NCBI GenBank assembly: GCA_017562135.1
Contig: QEYB01001654.1
Span: forward strand, 62,001-126,000
Source: Dipylidium caninum
Taxonomy: Eukaryota > Platyhelminthes > Cestoda > Cyclophyllidea > Dipylidiidae
Length of the DNA stretch: 64,000 nt
Direction of reading: 5' to 3'
The notes under the pieces were generated by a model, which made no database searches, was not told the origin of the DNA, and saw only the letters and a program-made list of their open reading frames with translations. The translations under genes were made by a program, and so were the position numbers. The first letter of the stretch is position 1; every line of letters begins with the position of its first letter. Of this stretch, positions 49,601-63,216 are shown piece after piece.

Positions 49601-52600
49601 GAATAAGGTGGAAAGGGCAGAAGAAGGCAAATCAGCGAACTACCAATTCTTAAGTAATTATTTCAAAAATGTGGTTTCTAACACTACCATGTCATTAAAA
49701 AGCATGTGGAACGCTCTCCATAGTATACTACTCAAGCGGCTGAGTGATATTTGCCCTTTAATCTCGGCCGCTATAAATCTGCCCACCAGTGACTTGGGGA
49801 AATTGTGTTTTTAAATAATCAGGCTCAGGATTCAGACGATTTACACGCATTATCGAAAGATATCTGCATAAGTTGGAACAATACTAAAAAGTGGAAGGCA
49901 AAGTGTCTCTTACTAGCCCACCCCATTATCATTACCAACATCTAAAGCGTCGCAACTCCGTTACGGAGTAGTAAATCGGCGGATTGGAACACAGTGTTTG
50001 TCAATGTACACAAAGACTTGATACCTAAAATAAATTTCAGATTCGTGTTACATAGTGTATGCATCCAATAGGAAACGAAAGTAGTACATCAGTGAAGTGG
50101 AACAATTGCTATATTTCCTTTTAACAATTTTAGCAGGAGGCCAGAAAGATTGTTACGGTTGTTGTTCGCGCACACACATGTTTATGGACAACAGCTTGAG
50201 GGTTTAAATTAACCCGTACATTGCCATGAAAACTCTGCAGATTCCCTTCGCATATTTCCCATATGCGCCTTAGATAGACATTAAGATAAAATACAAGTGC
50301 ATTAGGAAATGACAAAAACCCCGCTACGAGGATCACCACCACCATGCCATACTTAAATATCGCGGTTATCAAGGCAGTATTATCACAAACCATGAATTCT
50401 TCAAAAAAACCTGGGCTTCGCAAAGGAATTTTATTCGAACGGAGGTAAGAGAAATCTTTCAATGTCAAAATGAGAAATTCCATTACAAAATAAATAATTG
50501 CCACATAGTCAGGAAAGGAGAATGCGTGTTTTGAGTTGTTTACCACAACGCACACCTCCACGACGATGCACTAAAACCATTCATGCGAGTATCTGCATTC
50601 TTGCCCTCACCGCCAAACTATAGTTATCATCAAAGTGATTTTGATTGCTTTAGCGCCCGAAATGAAAGCTACAAAAGGCAAGAAATATTGTCTCCTTTTC
50701 TCTTTAAAACAAAACTCTGCTACTAGTAGCAATAATGCTTCATAATTAAATCTGTTTATACGTTTTCCCATGTCATTAAGTAAACATCCACGTTGATACG
50801 AGCAGTACAGTCAGTACCAAAGAATGCATTAAAAAGATGCTATAGACGCAAATATACTTCCAAGACTGTTATAAAATTGACTCCTCAAGTGTCCGCATAA
50901 ATGAAGACTCACATTTATGTTTGATGGTCGAAAGTGACATTTCATTAATCAAGGGAAAATTTGAAGTTGCATTACTTCGAGCAACAGGGATGATGACCCA
51001 TTTTCTTGACATTTGGAGTTTACGGACGTGATGCATGTCCTCATATGCAACTAATGCGAGAGATAAATAGGCGGATAGGCGGAAGCATCTTCAGACTCTC
51101 GTTAAGTGGATTTTAAGAAAAAGCCGGATGAAGAAAAGTGCTGAAGATTTGGCTAGTGAGGTGCCATTTCTGACTTGTAGGCTTAAGAAGTTACTGGTGA
51201 CATTCAGCAGGGTTGCGAATCCATAGCTATCACCGGAAAGCTATATCACTCACGGCGGAAGTACCCTTAACGGAAGCTCAAGAGTCTATAGAGGCAGACG
51301 TCGGAGATAAGCAGCAAGTGTTGACACCCACACGTGCTACTCGCCCGTCGCTGTCTGTATTTATTCCTCCTATTCTAACATTTTATGGTACAGTCCCCTC
51401 TGAATGGTATTGCATTTAAAAGTGCTGCATAAATAACAAATAATCCCATTATAGACCATTGTTTCACACTTATCTGTACTACAACTCTTGACAATAGCGA
51501 TGACAACAACAAAGACGACAGGGTTAATTTTTTCCCTAACTGCATTCGTAAGCATCCATGTGAGGCGTTTCAATGTTTTAAAAGGGCATACTTCGGAGCT
51601 CACTAATTTACCTCTAGTTCCTCACAATGGCAAGATATTTTTAACCTTTATTGCCTGAGAGAAAGAGAATACAGCAAAACGTGGAATAGGTGGAAAGAAA
51701 GGCTTTTCAACTGCTCCATTTATCGTAATCACCTATCCGTTGGTTTTAATGGGAACCTTTTCTCCCTTCCTCTCCGTATGAAGATTTATGAAGATCCATT
51801 TCCACTTAATTGCATTGAGATCTGGACGAGGACCTTGGGCTAAGTTCTTTTAATGTAAAGTATTTTATTCATGCTGATTAGTCAACGAGGTATATTTCAG
51901 TTAGAGATTTGAACGGTGTGTATGAAAGAGCGAATACGTTAACATTGCATTGTCATCTCTATTTTTTTAAAAAGTCTCTCGGGTCTAAAGGGGAAATCAT
52001 TACCTCTGCCATCATGTTAACTAGCTTATGGCCTTTACTATGCAAATCTGCCCAGATAATTCTAACGTTATAAATGAACAACATTAACCAATGGTAATGT
52101 AGTCTTGTGGTATTTTTGTAGGACCAAAAAATATTTACTAAAAGAAGTTTACAAAAATAGGCGGGGAATGAGAAACAAGCTCTGTAACATCTTAAAACCC
52201 GTCACCATTGGATATTTAGACAGGATGTTATTACCTGACTACGAATTCTCTGCATAAATTCCGACGGTACAGCGTGTTTAAATGGCGAAGCATGATTGGC
52301 ATCGACTAATGCACTCGCTATCTAACCATATAAATTAGGAGTTTCCATCCACCAGGGGCAATACAAATTTGACTCCAAAATTTTCAGGACTTTAAGTATA
52401 TTTTATGTAAATGAGAATAACATCCGCAGGACAAACAATGCTGGGTGTGTAAAAGCCATGGGAAAAGTGAGAAGATAACGGACCGTACCTCTCAACTTTT
52501 ATTTTGCAGCCCTTTAAATACCCTTAAACAGACCTGTGAATGCTATGAATCACATCTTCATTAAACTATATGTGTTTAAGAATAATGTTACATATAGACA

Positions 52601-55600
52601 GGAACACAGATTGTTTACTAAGTAGGGCAATATAATGTTGATGTCTGGCCAGTCGTCCAAACTCGAGACTATAATTACCGGAAGATAGTGCATAAAAGGA
52701 CAGTAGTATTCAGGCGCAATCATGTAAATAAGCTGGCGACAATGGCTTTACTTTGCTTCGCTCATGGCGATTATGGTTTAATGTAGAAGGAGACAGGACT
52801 TGTAGTCGATTTTGTGCGATTTGAAACTTTCATGTTATTTGCCTGTTAACAATACTGCAATTATTTATAAGCAGCCTAAATCACACGGATTTAATTTATT
52901 TCATTCAAGCGAAAACAGGTGGAAAAGTCGCTTCCCAAAGCAAGAATCAATGCGTGCGATCGGGGCATGCGTTGGGATGATAACGGGAACAGTTAAGAGT
53001 GTAAAACCTCTGCCAAGCGTGGTATTTAGTTGAGTTTAGCGAAGGTGAATTTGAAAGACAGGCTCGAAACAGAACGTTTGCCGTTTCTGAACACATACGC
53101 GTTTTTCATTGGCGCTTTCACGGTGCGTCCGTGCATGACATCTCTGAGCCTTTTGCATTTGCCCATTAAAAGGTCGTTCCCTGATTGGTACCGGTTTCGA
53201 CCAATCAGATGTGCGTATTTTGAGATGTAGGCCTACTCACTCCGCCTAAAAACAGCGTCCTCGGTTATTTTGCTCCCAGATATTGTCCCAGAACTGATGT
53301 TTCGGATATATAAGTAGTAACTTTTGTAAGTCACTTTATTACATGCGCTTCTATTTTAAACAAAACCGTTAGTTACACTACAATATAATTTTAAAAGTCC
53401 ATGAAGGAATAGTTTGGAAATCTATGCAATCTATGGTGTACGTGTATGTAGCGTTAGAAGCCATTATTGTTTTGGAAGTCCTGCCCATTAGCCTTAAATG
53501 TCAACCTCGAAAGTAAACCTAACTGCATTCTCACGCAAACCTCTTAAAATTCTATCGATACAATTTGTAAACACCATCTCAGACAATCTAACTATAAGGA
53601 AATAAAAATAGGGTATAAAGATAACGAAAACTAAGTTCTTAGGAATTCGTTTGTAAGTGTTCACTACTAATTTGACACACCTTCCTTCCAAATCCACCTT
53701 TACTACAAAACTTGAATAAACTCTTATTAATTAACATCCCATCGGGCAAAAAAGGTAGGGCCCGGCTGCCTTGCCGTTTTTTACATTCCATTTGTGCAAG
53801 ACGAGGTCAACCAATGAATTTAATTCAAAGTGGTCTAAGGTTTGGAGACAATGTGACAGATAAATGGGATTTCTGTAATTATAAATCTCCGACATAAACG
53901 TATTAACCTCATTCGTTTGTAAAAAAAATTATGTGCAGACAGGATACATTTGAAAGCGGAAAATGCTTCTTTATAATTAGTAAGGTCTTCTGATTCGCTA
54001 GTCTCACTGTTCAAATTACCTATTCCGATTTCTTTCCATCGTCATCGTAAGGAGGGAAACATAACAGCGCGATCATTCCCATCCGAAGGTTTTTTTCTCT
54101 CGTTCGTTAAAGTGAAAAACTTCACAGATACACTCTCCATTTAAGTCACTTGGTTTTGATGAAAATGCAGGTGTTTACATATAATGCGCAGCATTTGGTG
54201 CGTTTACCTTAACGTTCCCTTGACGTGCATAGACAAAGATCGTGGCTACGCTCGCCTCATTATTTGAACGAAAGGCAAAAAAATTCTTTCTTGAAGTGAT
54301 GACGGTCATTCTCGGTGTTTAACATTTTACCCGTTTCCACTCATCAATGCCAACTTCATTTTTATATTGGGTGCTATTAAGAAGCTTTGCTTGATACCTC
54401 TGATGACGGTAGAGAGGTAGGGAAAGATTTGCACCAAAAGTGTGGCATTAGTCAGGAAAGCTTGTCCAACTCCAAAATCCCTTTAAAGCAGACCAAGATG
54501 GAATTCCATCTCCACTTCATGATTTGGTCCACTTGCATTATCCAACAGATTTTCCCATTTTACTGAACAAAAAACTCCTTACAGGAGTGTGGGTGTTGCA
54601 ATATCACCTATATAATTTACTTATTCAAGCGCCTTTTGTCCATCCTCTTTTCAAAACAAACGAGTCAACATTCTTCCTACCACTTTGGACTGATAACATT
54701 AGTCGAGAAATTTCATGCTTTCTAAAGATGGCATCTAACTCACAATGTTTTTGCCGAAAAGAAGTCCAAACACTTTTCACTGGCTACTACCTTGTTCGCA
54801 CCACTAAGATCCACGCGCTTTGCCTATTTTATGTTAAAACATTAGGATTCGATGAAGTGAAAGTGATAAGAAGAGTAGGCATTTTTCGAAGATCAAAAAT
54901 ATCTTTTAATGTGAGCAGCATGTTTTACTTTTGTCATTTACATGACAAGAGTCAGCGTTTAAAAGTGGGGTGGTAGTAAACACTCGAAGCACCATTAATA
55001 GGACCACATGCCTATTCCGAAGCCTAGATTTTGATAGTCATATAGACGTCTCATAACTTTAAGCCACTAATCGGTTTTGATACAATCAGGGACAATAAAC
55101 TTGTAGTTTGTCATTTGTAGTCAATGAATATGCCGTCTGCGCGTTGAATGTATAGTCTAAAGTTGGTAGCAGAACATCTATCCTTACGCTATCGACTTCC
55201 ATATATACGGTAATTGGGGGAGTGAATTGTCGTTCGCTGACGCCAATCCCATCATTTGGAAAGAGTGAAAGTCTCATTTTTGTTGAACACGATACTCAAT
55301 TCGATTGCGAAATTCTTTAAAGTGACGATTTTGACTGAGGTAGGTCGCTTCAGAACGCAAGAAGGTGACTTTTCAGAAAAGGATATTCTGGGAATATAAA
55401 CTCAGAAAAAGTTTTGCCCTTAAAATTATACAACTTTTTACTTCAACGTACGAAAAATGAAACCCACGACCTAAATGATGCATATCTCAGCCAAAGTCCC
55501 AACTGAATATTCCCTTAGATTAGACCACACACATTCTTAAGTAATTCAAGGTATATCTTAATGGTACAGTTTTTAAGTAATAAAAACAACTTAAAGAACA

Positions 55601-56214
55601 GAAGATGTGCTATATCATATATTGTAGCACTTAGAATACGGTGATACGGACAATAAATGAAACGCAGAGGATATTAATGTTTTCCAGTTAAAGGCAAACT
55701 GATGTTATGCCACTTATATAGGTGCTAATATTTCCTATTGAAATGAGCTAAAATCCAGAAATCTTGCGTTTACTTCCAATTTTCTATCAGAGGTTACTGT
55801 ACCTAAGCCAACGATCTGGGCTAATATGCAACAAACTGAAATGTATGAGCCCGTCAAAATGTAGGCAGACGATTAGAATCAATTTCTTTGGAGGTTGGAG
55901 ATGCAAATTTATAAGTAATTTTTCGCAATTAATAGATGAATTGGGGATTTACATTAGTGAACCGATTTTAATTGTCTTAAAAGTAAACTTCATGGGTGTA
56001 AAGATTGTATATCTACTCATATATAACACTTGTATTTTCCTGTGGAATTTTAAACAGGTGGTTGCATTCATGAGCATGTATAAGGACAATAAAACAAACT
56101 CTATTATAACCTGAAAAATCTGTTCTCAAGACATATCGATGGTCAAAACCTGTTATTTTACATTTCTTGAACAGAATATTCCCGACTCTAAGCTGTACTA
56201 TCCTTTATTTTAGG
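46608..56214. other. Gene-free stretch
   Basis: No gene recognised in 9.6 kb. The first 750 bp are T-rich on the plus strand. Open frames at 50,130-50,561 (minus, 143 codons, two hydrophobic stretches) and 54,524-54,976 (plus, 150 codons) have no family motif or splice support and are left uncalled. Confidence 0.5.
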
Positions 56215-56347
56215 ATGAGAACAATGTTTATGGTGTACATATTACTTATATTCTCTGCGAGGAGTCAAAATGTTGGCAATGTCCACTATTCGCGAGAAGG
56301 ATCAAATTCCTGGCTCCCTGATAAAGCATCATTCAGCTGGAAAGTTG
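56215..56347 (+). CDS. Possible signal-peptide first exon of the downstream Ig receptor
   Basis: ATG at 56,215 follows an acceptor-like TTTATTTTAGG and encodes MRTMFMVYILLIFSARSQ, a plausible signal peptide. About 26 further residues follow (NVGNVHYSREGSN...FSWKV), ending at a strong donor GTAAGT at 56,348. The exon ends in phase 1, which fits the Ig exon at 62,925 (G joined to GT gives glycine). The phase match has a one-in-three chance of being accidental and the intron would be 6.6 kb, so the link is tentative. It could instead be the first exon of a different small secreted peptide gene, or chance. Confidence 0.35.
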
Positions 56348-59300
56348 GTAAGTTAAGGAAAGCATTACAATTTTTGTTTATGGACAGCCCGGATTGTGGG
56401 TGTTCGTTTATGTTCCCAACCTATTTGAGAATGCTCATGAATAATATAAAATCGCGCCTAGTTTTATGTCAAATGCGATATAAAAACCGTTTTTGCCTAG
56501 GGACCAGTATAAACACAAAAATTCCTTCAGGAAAATTGCTATTCTTCCTTCAATCTTCGGCGCTATTGCTTCAAACAATTTTCTCAGTCATTTATTTTCA
56601 ATAAACCATGGTCTTTTTTACAAAAAAGGACATTATCGGCCAGTCTTAAATCCTCATAGCTCTTCTGTATTTGTTTGAATAGTTAGCTTTAAAATCCAAA
56701 TATTGGTTGAGATACAATTTTGCCTCAGTTACGCTTGATAAGAGCGCGTCTTCGAAACATTGTTTCTGGTAACCTAAACGCAAAATATGGGTTGCTGCCG
56801 TATGCACTGAATGTGTTTTACTGGTGGCTAAGTTTTGTTTTAACGCATTGGGACAGAAGTTATATGTAGCATTTGGTGTATACCCTTTATTCTGTACGTA
56901 GTTCCTAATTCCTGATTAATTAGGCAAAATAAAACTATTGTTTATAACCAGGTAGATTAGTGACCATCACGGCAGTTAATGTCAAAAGTCCACCTCAACG
57001 TAATTGAATTTCCTAATAACATGGAGTGTTGGCGACTATTTAAATGTCCCAACTATTAAGATGCAAACTAAGAGCTCAAATGCATGGCCAAATACGCAAG
57101 CCCCTCGATTCACAATCTTTTTCCACCTAACGTTTCGCTTAAGAATTTTAGCTTAAACAAACAAATTATATAATGAGAAGGGGAGTTTTTAACGGACAAA
57201 TTGGGTCTTAATAAATATAGTTCAGGAATTTGACAGGTTGACTAATTACGAAAACTCAGAGTGTGCTGCAGCAAGCATATTCTTTCGATTCATTTAATCT
57301 GGCAGTTAAATTCAACTTTTATTCTTCTTGCGAAGCCAAACTCCAAACATATTTCCGGTCCTCATGCACTCATGCGTTACCTAGCGAACCGTGTGATTTC
57401 TAATAGCGGATTTTTTCAAGCCTCCATTTCCAACGAAACGACAAAATTTCTACGTTATTTACTTTCAAATGGGCAAAAAATTTAGTCGATGGAGTCAAAT
57501 TAACTCCCTTTACTTGACCATTTAATTCAACAAGAGAACCTTGCGAGGTGGATGGAAATGTCAAACTTATGTAACGTTGTTGAAATTAATTTTAACAGTA
57601 GCGTTGGAAGTCATAGTACAAACCTCGACGAAAAACAGAACTAGAAAAAAGAAACATCTCGGGAGACTAACTGCACCATCACAGAGCACGTAAGCATGGT
57701 ATTTTTTGTGTAATAATGAATTATGCAAGGAAATATAGGGCTGTGAGCAGAAATGAGCATCTGTTTGGAACATGAGTGGCCTGTTAGTCCTACCAAAATC
57801 CACTTTAAAGCTTACCTTTTTCCAAACGGCGTTCAAATTTCCGTTGGCGGAGAGTTATAATGACTATTTAAGCTAAAGAATATTTCTGACAGGAGCTCAG
57901 TGTTCGTTCGAAGTTATAAATGTGAATCAAATACATCAATGGGTGTGGTGTACAATTAAGTTTTCCACTTCTGAAGAAGACATATTGAGTAATGATCGAA
58001 GTACGACAAAATTCAGAATCGACAGTTACGCTATATTTTCATGGACTATGAAAATAAAGCCGGATGAAAAGATACGTGGTGCGATTAGGGCAATTTTCGG
58101 TAAAATTTCGGGTATTGCTTCTACTTAATCATGGTTTGACCCACTTTCGCCATACTACTTTGGCATTTATTTGATTTTCATTTTAGTATTTGTTAGGTAG
58201 TTACAACATCCAATTACGATGTAGTGAAGAATGGCGATAAGAGGAATTACTTGCACAACTTAGTTCTGGATTCTGACCCATAGTTAACGAGATTCTCAGT
58301 TGTTTTTTGTGAAAAGTTTTAAACGTCACCTGAGTGAGAGTGAAGAAAATCCTATGCTTACTTATTACGACTTAGTAGCAGTAGTGTTCTCGTCAACTAC
58401 CAAGCTCACGGAATAACGGAAAATTATTTCTCGAGGTTGAAGTAATTTAAACATAATCTCTGCAAATGTAGAACCAAGTTAATGTGTATCTGCAAAATGT
58501 AAGTAAAGTTTTTGACTGTGACATATTTAAAAGTCTTGTAACTCAGTGAATTGCAGGCTGTGTAATGGGATTAGAAATCCCAGCGTAAAATATCCGTAGT
58601 CCTAAGATTTCCATGACTGCTCCTCTATCCCGCTCCGTGTAAAATTGCTGTTAGTAGTGAGGGGAAAACTAACTGACGTTAAAGTGAGGTTTTGTGCATT
58701 TTTCTTAAACTTCCTTCCTTTTCACTAGATTTGCTCAAGCTCTTCTCAACGCTTAATAATGCAAGAGTCGCCGACATTTATCATATCGAAAGATAAGATT
58801 ACCGATGCGGTTGCTCATATTAATCAGACAGAGAGATAACACCTGCAAAGGTATGAGGGGTCATATCATATCATTTGGCGTTTGTCTGCAATTAGAAGGC
58901 GTCTTAAATTCCATGCGAGACTTATTGTTTTTATCAAAACCACATCCGAGTCAACAGTGATTTGTCCAAAAATGTTGGTAAAACGCTGTAACTGATAGTC
59001 AAATTTTAACTTTCTGATAATTTCTAACAAGTACTCGGTAGATCACAAGAGGAAGTTATCGCATCAATAATTCACATTAAAATACTATATACGTGTTCTT
59101 ACTCACGGAGTCGTATGTCAAAAGTCCTAAATTTGGCTGTATCATGTTCAGACGTTTCTAATCCCCATTCTTCACATGTGCACTTTGAATAAATAAATCA
59201 TTTTGTCAAATATTACTTTGCCTCATCCACAAATGTTATTACTACAGAGGTTGTTTGAGGGATTAATGGCTAAGCTCACCGCCACTCGCATTATTTTCGT

Positions 59301-62300
59301 TAAGACGAAATAAGCGCCTCAACTTGATTAATCTACCCATTGCGATATCTGGAGTGGTTAGTAGGAAGAATGCTTTTTATAAAGTTGTGGACACAACGGT
59401 TCCACTTACCTCTATCGTTCGGGGAGGATTTCTAACTGCCCACTTAATAGGTTTTCAATTAAGCCATATCTAACGTATATACTCGTCCTTCATTGGTGGA
59501 GGAATTTGATTGGTGCTTCTGTCCGACCAGCTGCGCATTTCCATATGTGGAGCAAACAGGTCTGTGCAGCGTACTGTTTTTGATACTTGTCGTCCACTAA
59601 TATGAGATGTTCACAGACCTATATGGTCATGTGTTGGATTTGATATGAACAAAATTATTTTCGTTGTCAATTTAGTTTTTCAATTCGGATTTTTAAATAC
59701 TCAAATCACTTGCCAGTGGTTTAATTTGGAAGTACTCAAATCTTATCTCAACAATACTAGTAAGTGTGGGAATTTGATTGTCAAAGATTTTTTTGAAAAC
59801 CTAGACTTACGGACTAGATATTGGTCCCCAATTTTTACATTTTCGATAGTGTACCCCACTGTGTCAACATGCTATGTACTTTGCCATTCATATAGTTTAG
59901 TATCTCCTTCAAAGTATATCAGAAATGCGCGTCGCGGTCAGAATCCATAATAATTTTGCAATTTAATGTTAAAGTTGTCAATTGGTTAAATCTCGATATA
60001 TTATAAGAAATTATAATAGCACGGATGCTGTTGACGACGACGTATGACGTACTAAAACGCACCCAGTCTATGCAGTTCAAAAAAGCACGTTGTCGGTCTG
60101 GCAACTCTGAGTCCTAATTTCAATGCTGCGGTCACCTTTAAATCCTTATGATCATATTGCCTAATGCAATTTTCCGTCAGACTCTTTTAAGCCTGTTTTA
60201 TCTGCCGGCACCATTTAAAAGTCGTTGATTTGAATTACCCCATGCTGCAATTTGGTTCTGCTGATGTAACACCTATTTAAAGTAATCTTGTGAGCAAATT
60301 TTCCGTGATTATCTGCAGGCACATTTAAGCCCATTTGATCAAATTTTTAATCAGGCTAATTTTGCCCAGAACAACCCTCTTTGGGTTGAAAGACCTACCC
60401 TACCCTTTTGAAAAGAAAGGCAACTGCAAATAATTATACCCGGACGCGATAATAGCTTGCCTTGGATCACATTCCCTTAAATTCAAAACTGGATCAGTCA
60501 GATAGATTTGGCCAAATAGGGCTTACATTTCTTTTATGTATTTCACCGTATTTATACTTCCACCTTTGCCTAACGTGTCCTTGAATATATTGTAAAATTA
60601 ACTCACAGGCCAAATGTCTACAAAACTACACGCCCCTAGTATGTAATTGCCAGGGTTCTCGAACGAGCTGACATCGACCTTTAGCGCGGTAACTAAGGTG
60701 TGTGCTTCCTTCCATTAAACTGTCAAATTCTCATTACTCCCAATTTTGCGAGCCTTCACGTCTCCTTTCTTCACTCCCACCCAAGTGTTACCAGCCGACA
60801 TTGTCTGCCTACTCCACTACAAATCATTACTTTTCTCCAATTACTCCACCTGATAACTCTTGATGGTCATGCTGTTGAATATGGCGCACGATTGAGTGAA
60901 AATGGGAGTTGACTAATTACAAGGAAGATGTATTTTTTAATTGCAGCAAATTGGAAAAATTGTAAAAGTTCTTTGAGTGTGGTTAAAAAAATATCCTCTA
61001 AGTTAGCGCTGGTCTTGTGAAGTCATTACGTAGAACCTTCTGACCTTATCTACCGTTCTAAAGATATTTTTTGACCCAATTTAACGACCTTCGGGAATTT
61101 ATCCACTCTCAATTTTAAGCATGATGATCTTCTTGTCTTATATTACCCTGCTTACTAAACTGATCCTTTTCGCTTTTTATTTTCCAACCTTATATGGGGC
61201 TTAAATTGAGAAAGTGTACTTGCAGAAGACTAGCCTTCTGGACGATTTTAAGAAGATTCGACCAAATTTTAATCCGTTTTTTTATCGGCCGAATGTTGAG
61301 AATACTACTTTTCCTCCTCCTACTCCGACTCACTTCACCCGAGTGGACAAAATGCATAGTTTGCTTTGTGTAGTTAGATGAATTAATAACATTTCTACAC
61401 AATTTGCGGTGTGATTTTTCTCCATTATTTACATGTCATTTTTGACAAATAATCCGCAAAAAATGACGGCGATGATGACCAGTGCTCACATTCCCTCACG
61501 TAAAATGGAGTTGTTTTTCTGACTGGGATGTGTTTTGGAAATTTCCAATGATGGATGATACTTGTAAAGAGGATGAAATATGAATGACGAAATACCCATC
61601 AGAAAGTGGGGAAAATGTCTCTGTCTTACTGCACTGCCAACTTTTTACTCATAAGCTTCAAAATTCCCCACTTCTACCGGTAGAATAGCGGATGAAGATG
61701 CAATGAGGGCAAGGACATATCTTAAAGGATAATGAATTCTCGTTGTGGGGATTGGCTAAGTTGATTAAATATTCAACGCCGGGGTGAGTGAATAAGCAAA
61801 GCATTAGAGAACCGCTGTAAGCATTTGGAGAAGCGCTACTCTTAGAAATGTTATCAAGTAGCCAAAAAGGCACCTCATGGTATTTGATGCTATCACCATT
61901 CAGATGTTTCACTTACCTGGAGAATTTATTCCAACTTGGACGCATACCTGCTCGCGTTAATCAGGTAAATGCGGCTTGATAGTACTTATGAAAGGTTAAA
62001 TTTTGCACGATTGTGATTTTAACACTGTGCTAATTATGGAGAATAAACAAACACCACGTACAATCAGTTTTTGTTCTGTGGGAGGAGCTAATATGCAGAA
62101 GGTATTTAATTATCGTGGAGCTGAGGGGGAAGATATTTTCAAGTTTCTAGGTCACGTGATCCCCCGGGTAAAATGAATAGTTTATTTAACATTTTTCAGG
62201 CGGATTTGTCTAAAATATGCGGATTATTCAATTTTTGCAATAACAACATACATTGAAATTTTGAATCCTGATTCACGTAGTGGATTGATGCCTAATTTAG

Positions 62301-62924
62301 AGAGGAAAAAAATTTAAATTGCCTACAATTCTATGATAACGAATTGAATTCGTAAACAGTTTATAAGGTTCATCCATTACTGGATATGGCAACTGCGAGT
62401 GCAAGACATAATAGAATCCTATTTAAACATATTTCTTGCGAAATTTGGGCTAAGTGATTGCGATTTCTCGCTTTTCTCAATTTTGCTTTTGTCAAATTAT
62501 TAGTAAGCAGATGAAAAAGCTACCGGGTTAATTAACCCGTGTTATAAAAATATCAGCTAAAAACTAACACACGATCGTTTAATTAGTCCAAATCTCACCC
62601 TTCATAGAGAGAGAGAGAGAGAGAGAGAGAGTGGTGGCGAGAGGGTCAAAATACGAAAGGCCGCAAGTCTGAATACCCATCCTGTTGAATTATAGATCAA
62701 TGGAACCCGGCATCCTCAAAATGACCAACTTTTTTCCGCATCTGTCTCATATTCAATTCTGTCAGCGTTAATTAAATCTTTGGTTATTCAAATCACTGAG
62801 GCTTAAATGAACTGTTAATTTTGCCGTCTGAATCTTCTTACCGTGATGCAGATTGCCTACTGCCGTCAGGGATTAATGGGATCGGGACGCGTATGTGACT
62901 TGCTTGAAATTGCATTGCTTTCAG
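56348..62924. other. Presumed first intron or intergenic stretch
   Basis: No coding exon recognised in 6.6 kb. It holds only a GA microsatellite at 62,605-62,631 and scattered short open frames. Confidence 0.4.
62605..62631. repeat. (GA)n microsatellite
   Basis: About thirteen uninterrupted AG/GA dinucleotides. A likely polymorphic marker. Confidence 0.95.
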
Positions 62925-63216
62925 GTCAAGCTAGGATCATTCAGCCTCCTAAGGATGTAGCAGTTCTTGAGAATGAAGATGCACTCTTCTTTTGCGGTGT
63001 CGAGGGCAGTCCTGAACCCACCATCACCTTTCTCCTCGATGGCCAGTCTGGCCAACTGTCTGCTGAGACAGGCAAGGTCATCCCTCTTCCAGGTGGAGGA
63101 GACAGCCTTCTGCGGTTATTCAAAGTCTCCTCCAAACAAAATGGTATCAAGGTAGAATGTTTTGCAAGCAACCACGTTGGGAATGACAAATCCTCGGCTC
63201 AGTTGAAAGTATACAA
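62925..63216 (+). CDS. Immunoglobulin-domain exon, probably the first Ig domain of a LAR-type receptor tyrosine phosphatase (partial)
   Basis: After the acceptor GCTTTCAG (ending 62,924) an exon of 292 nt encodes one I-set Ig domain of about 97 residues and stops at donor GTATAC at 63,217. The diagnostic pieces are the first cysteine in ALFFCGVEGSPEPTITFLLDG, an LLRL strand, and the second cysteine in KVECFASNHVG. The C-type tryptophan after the first cysteine is replaced by Phe. The spacing and the strand VIPLPGGGDSLLRL resemble the first Ig domain of type IIa (LAR, PTP-sigma, PTP-delta) receptors, which guide axons and organise synapses. The phosphatase domains would be beyond the window, so another Ig-superfamily receptor is possible. 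The frame runs open upstream to 62,843, but no signal peptide is there. Confidence 0.62.

Noticed and set aside
50130..50561. 143-codon minus-strand frame with two hydrophobic stretches
   Set aside because: Hydrophobic frames are common by chance in AT-rich DNA. No motif or splice partner seen.
54524..54976. 150-codon plus-strand frame
   Set aside because: No recognisable domain, signal or splice context. Residue composition looks like translated noncoding AT-rich DNA.
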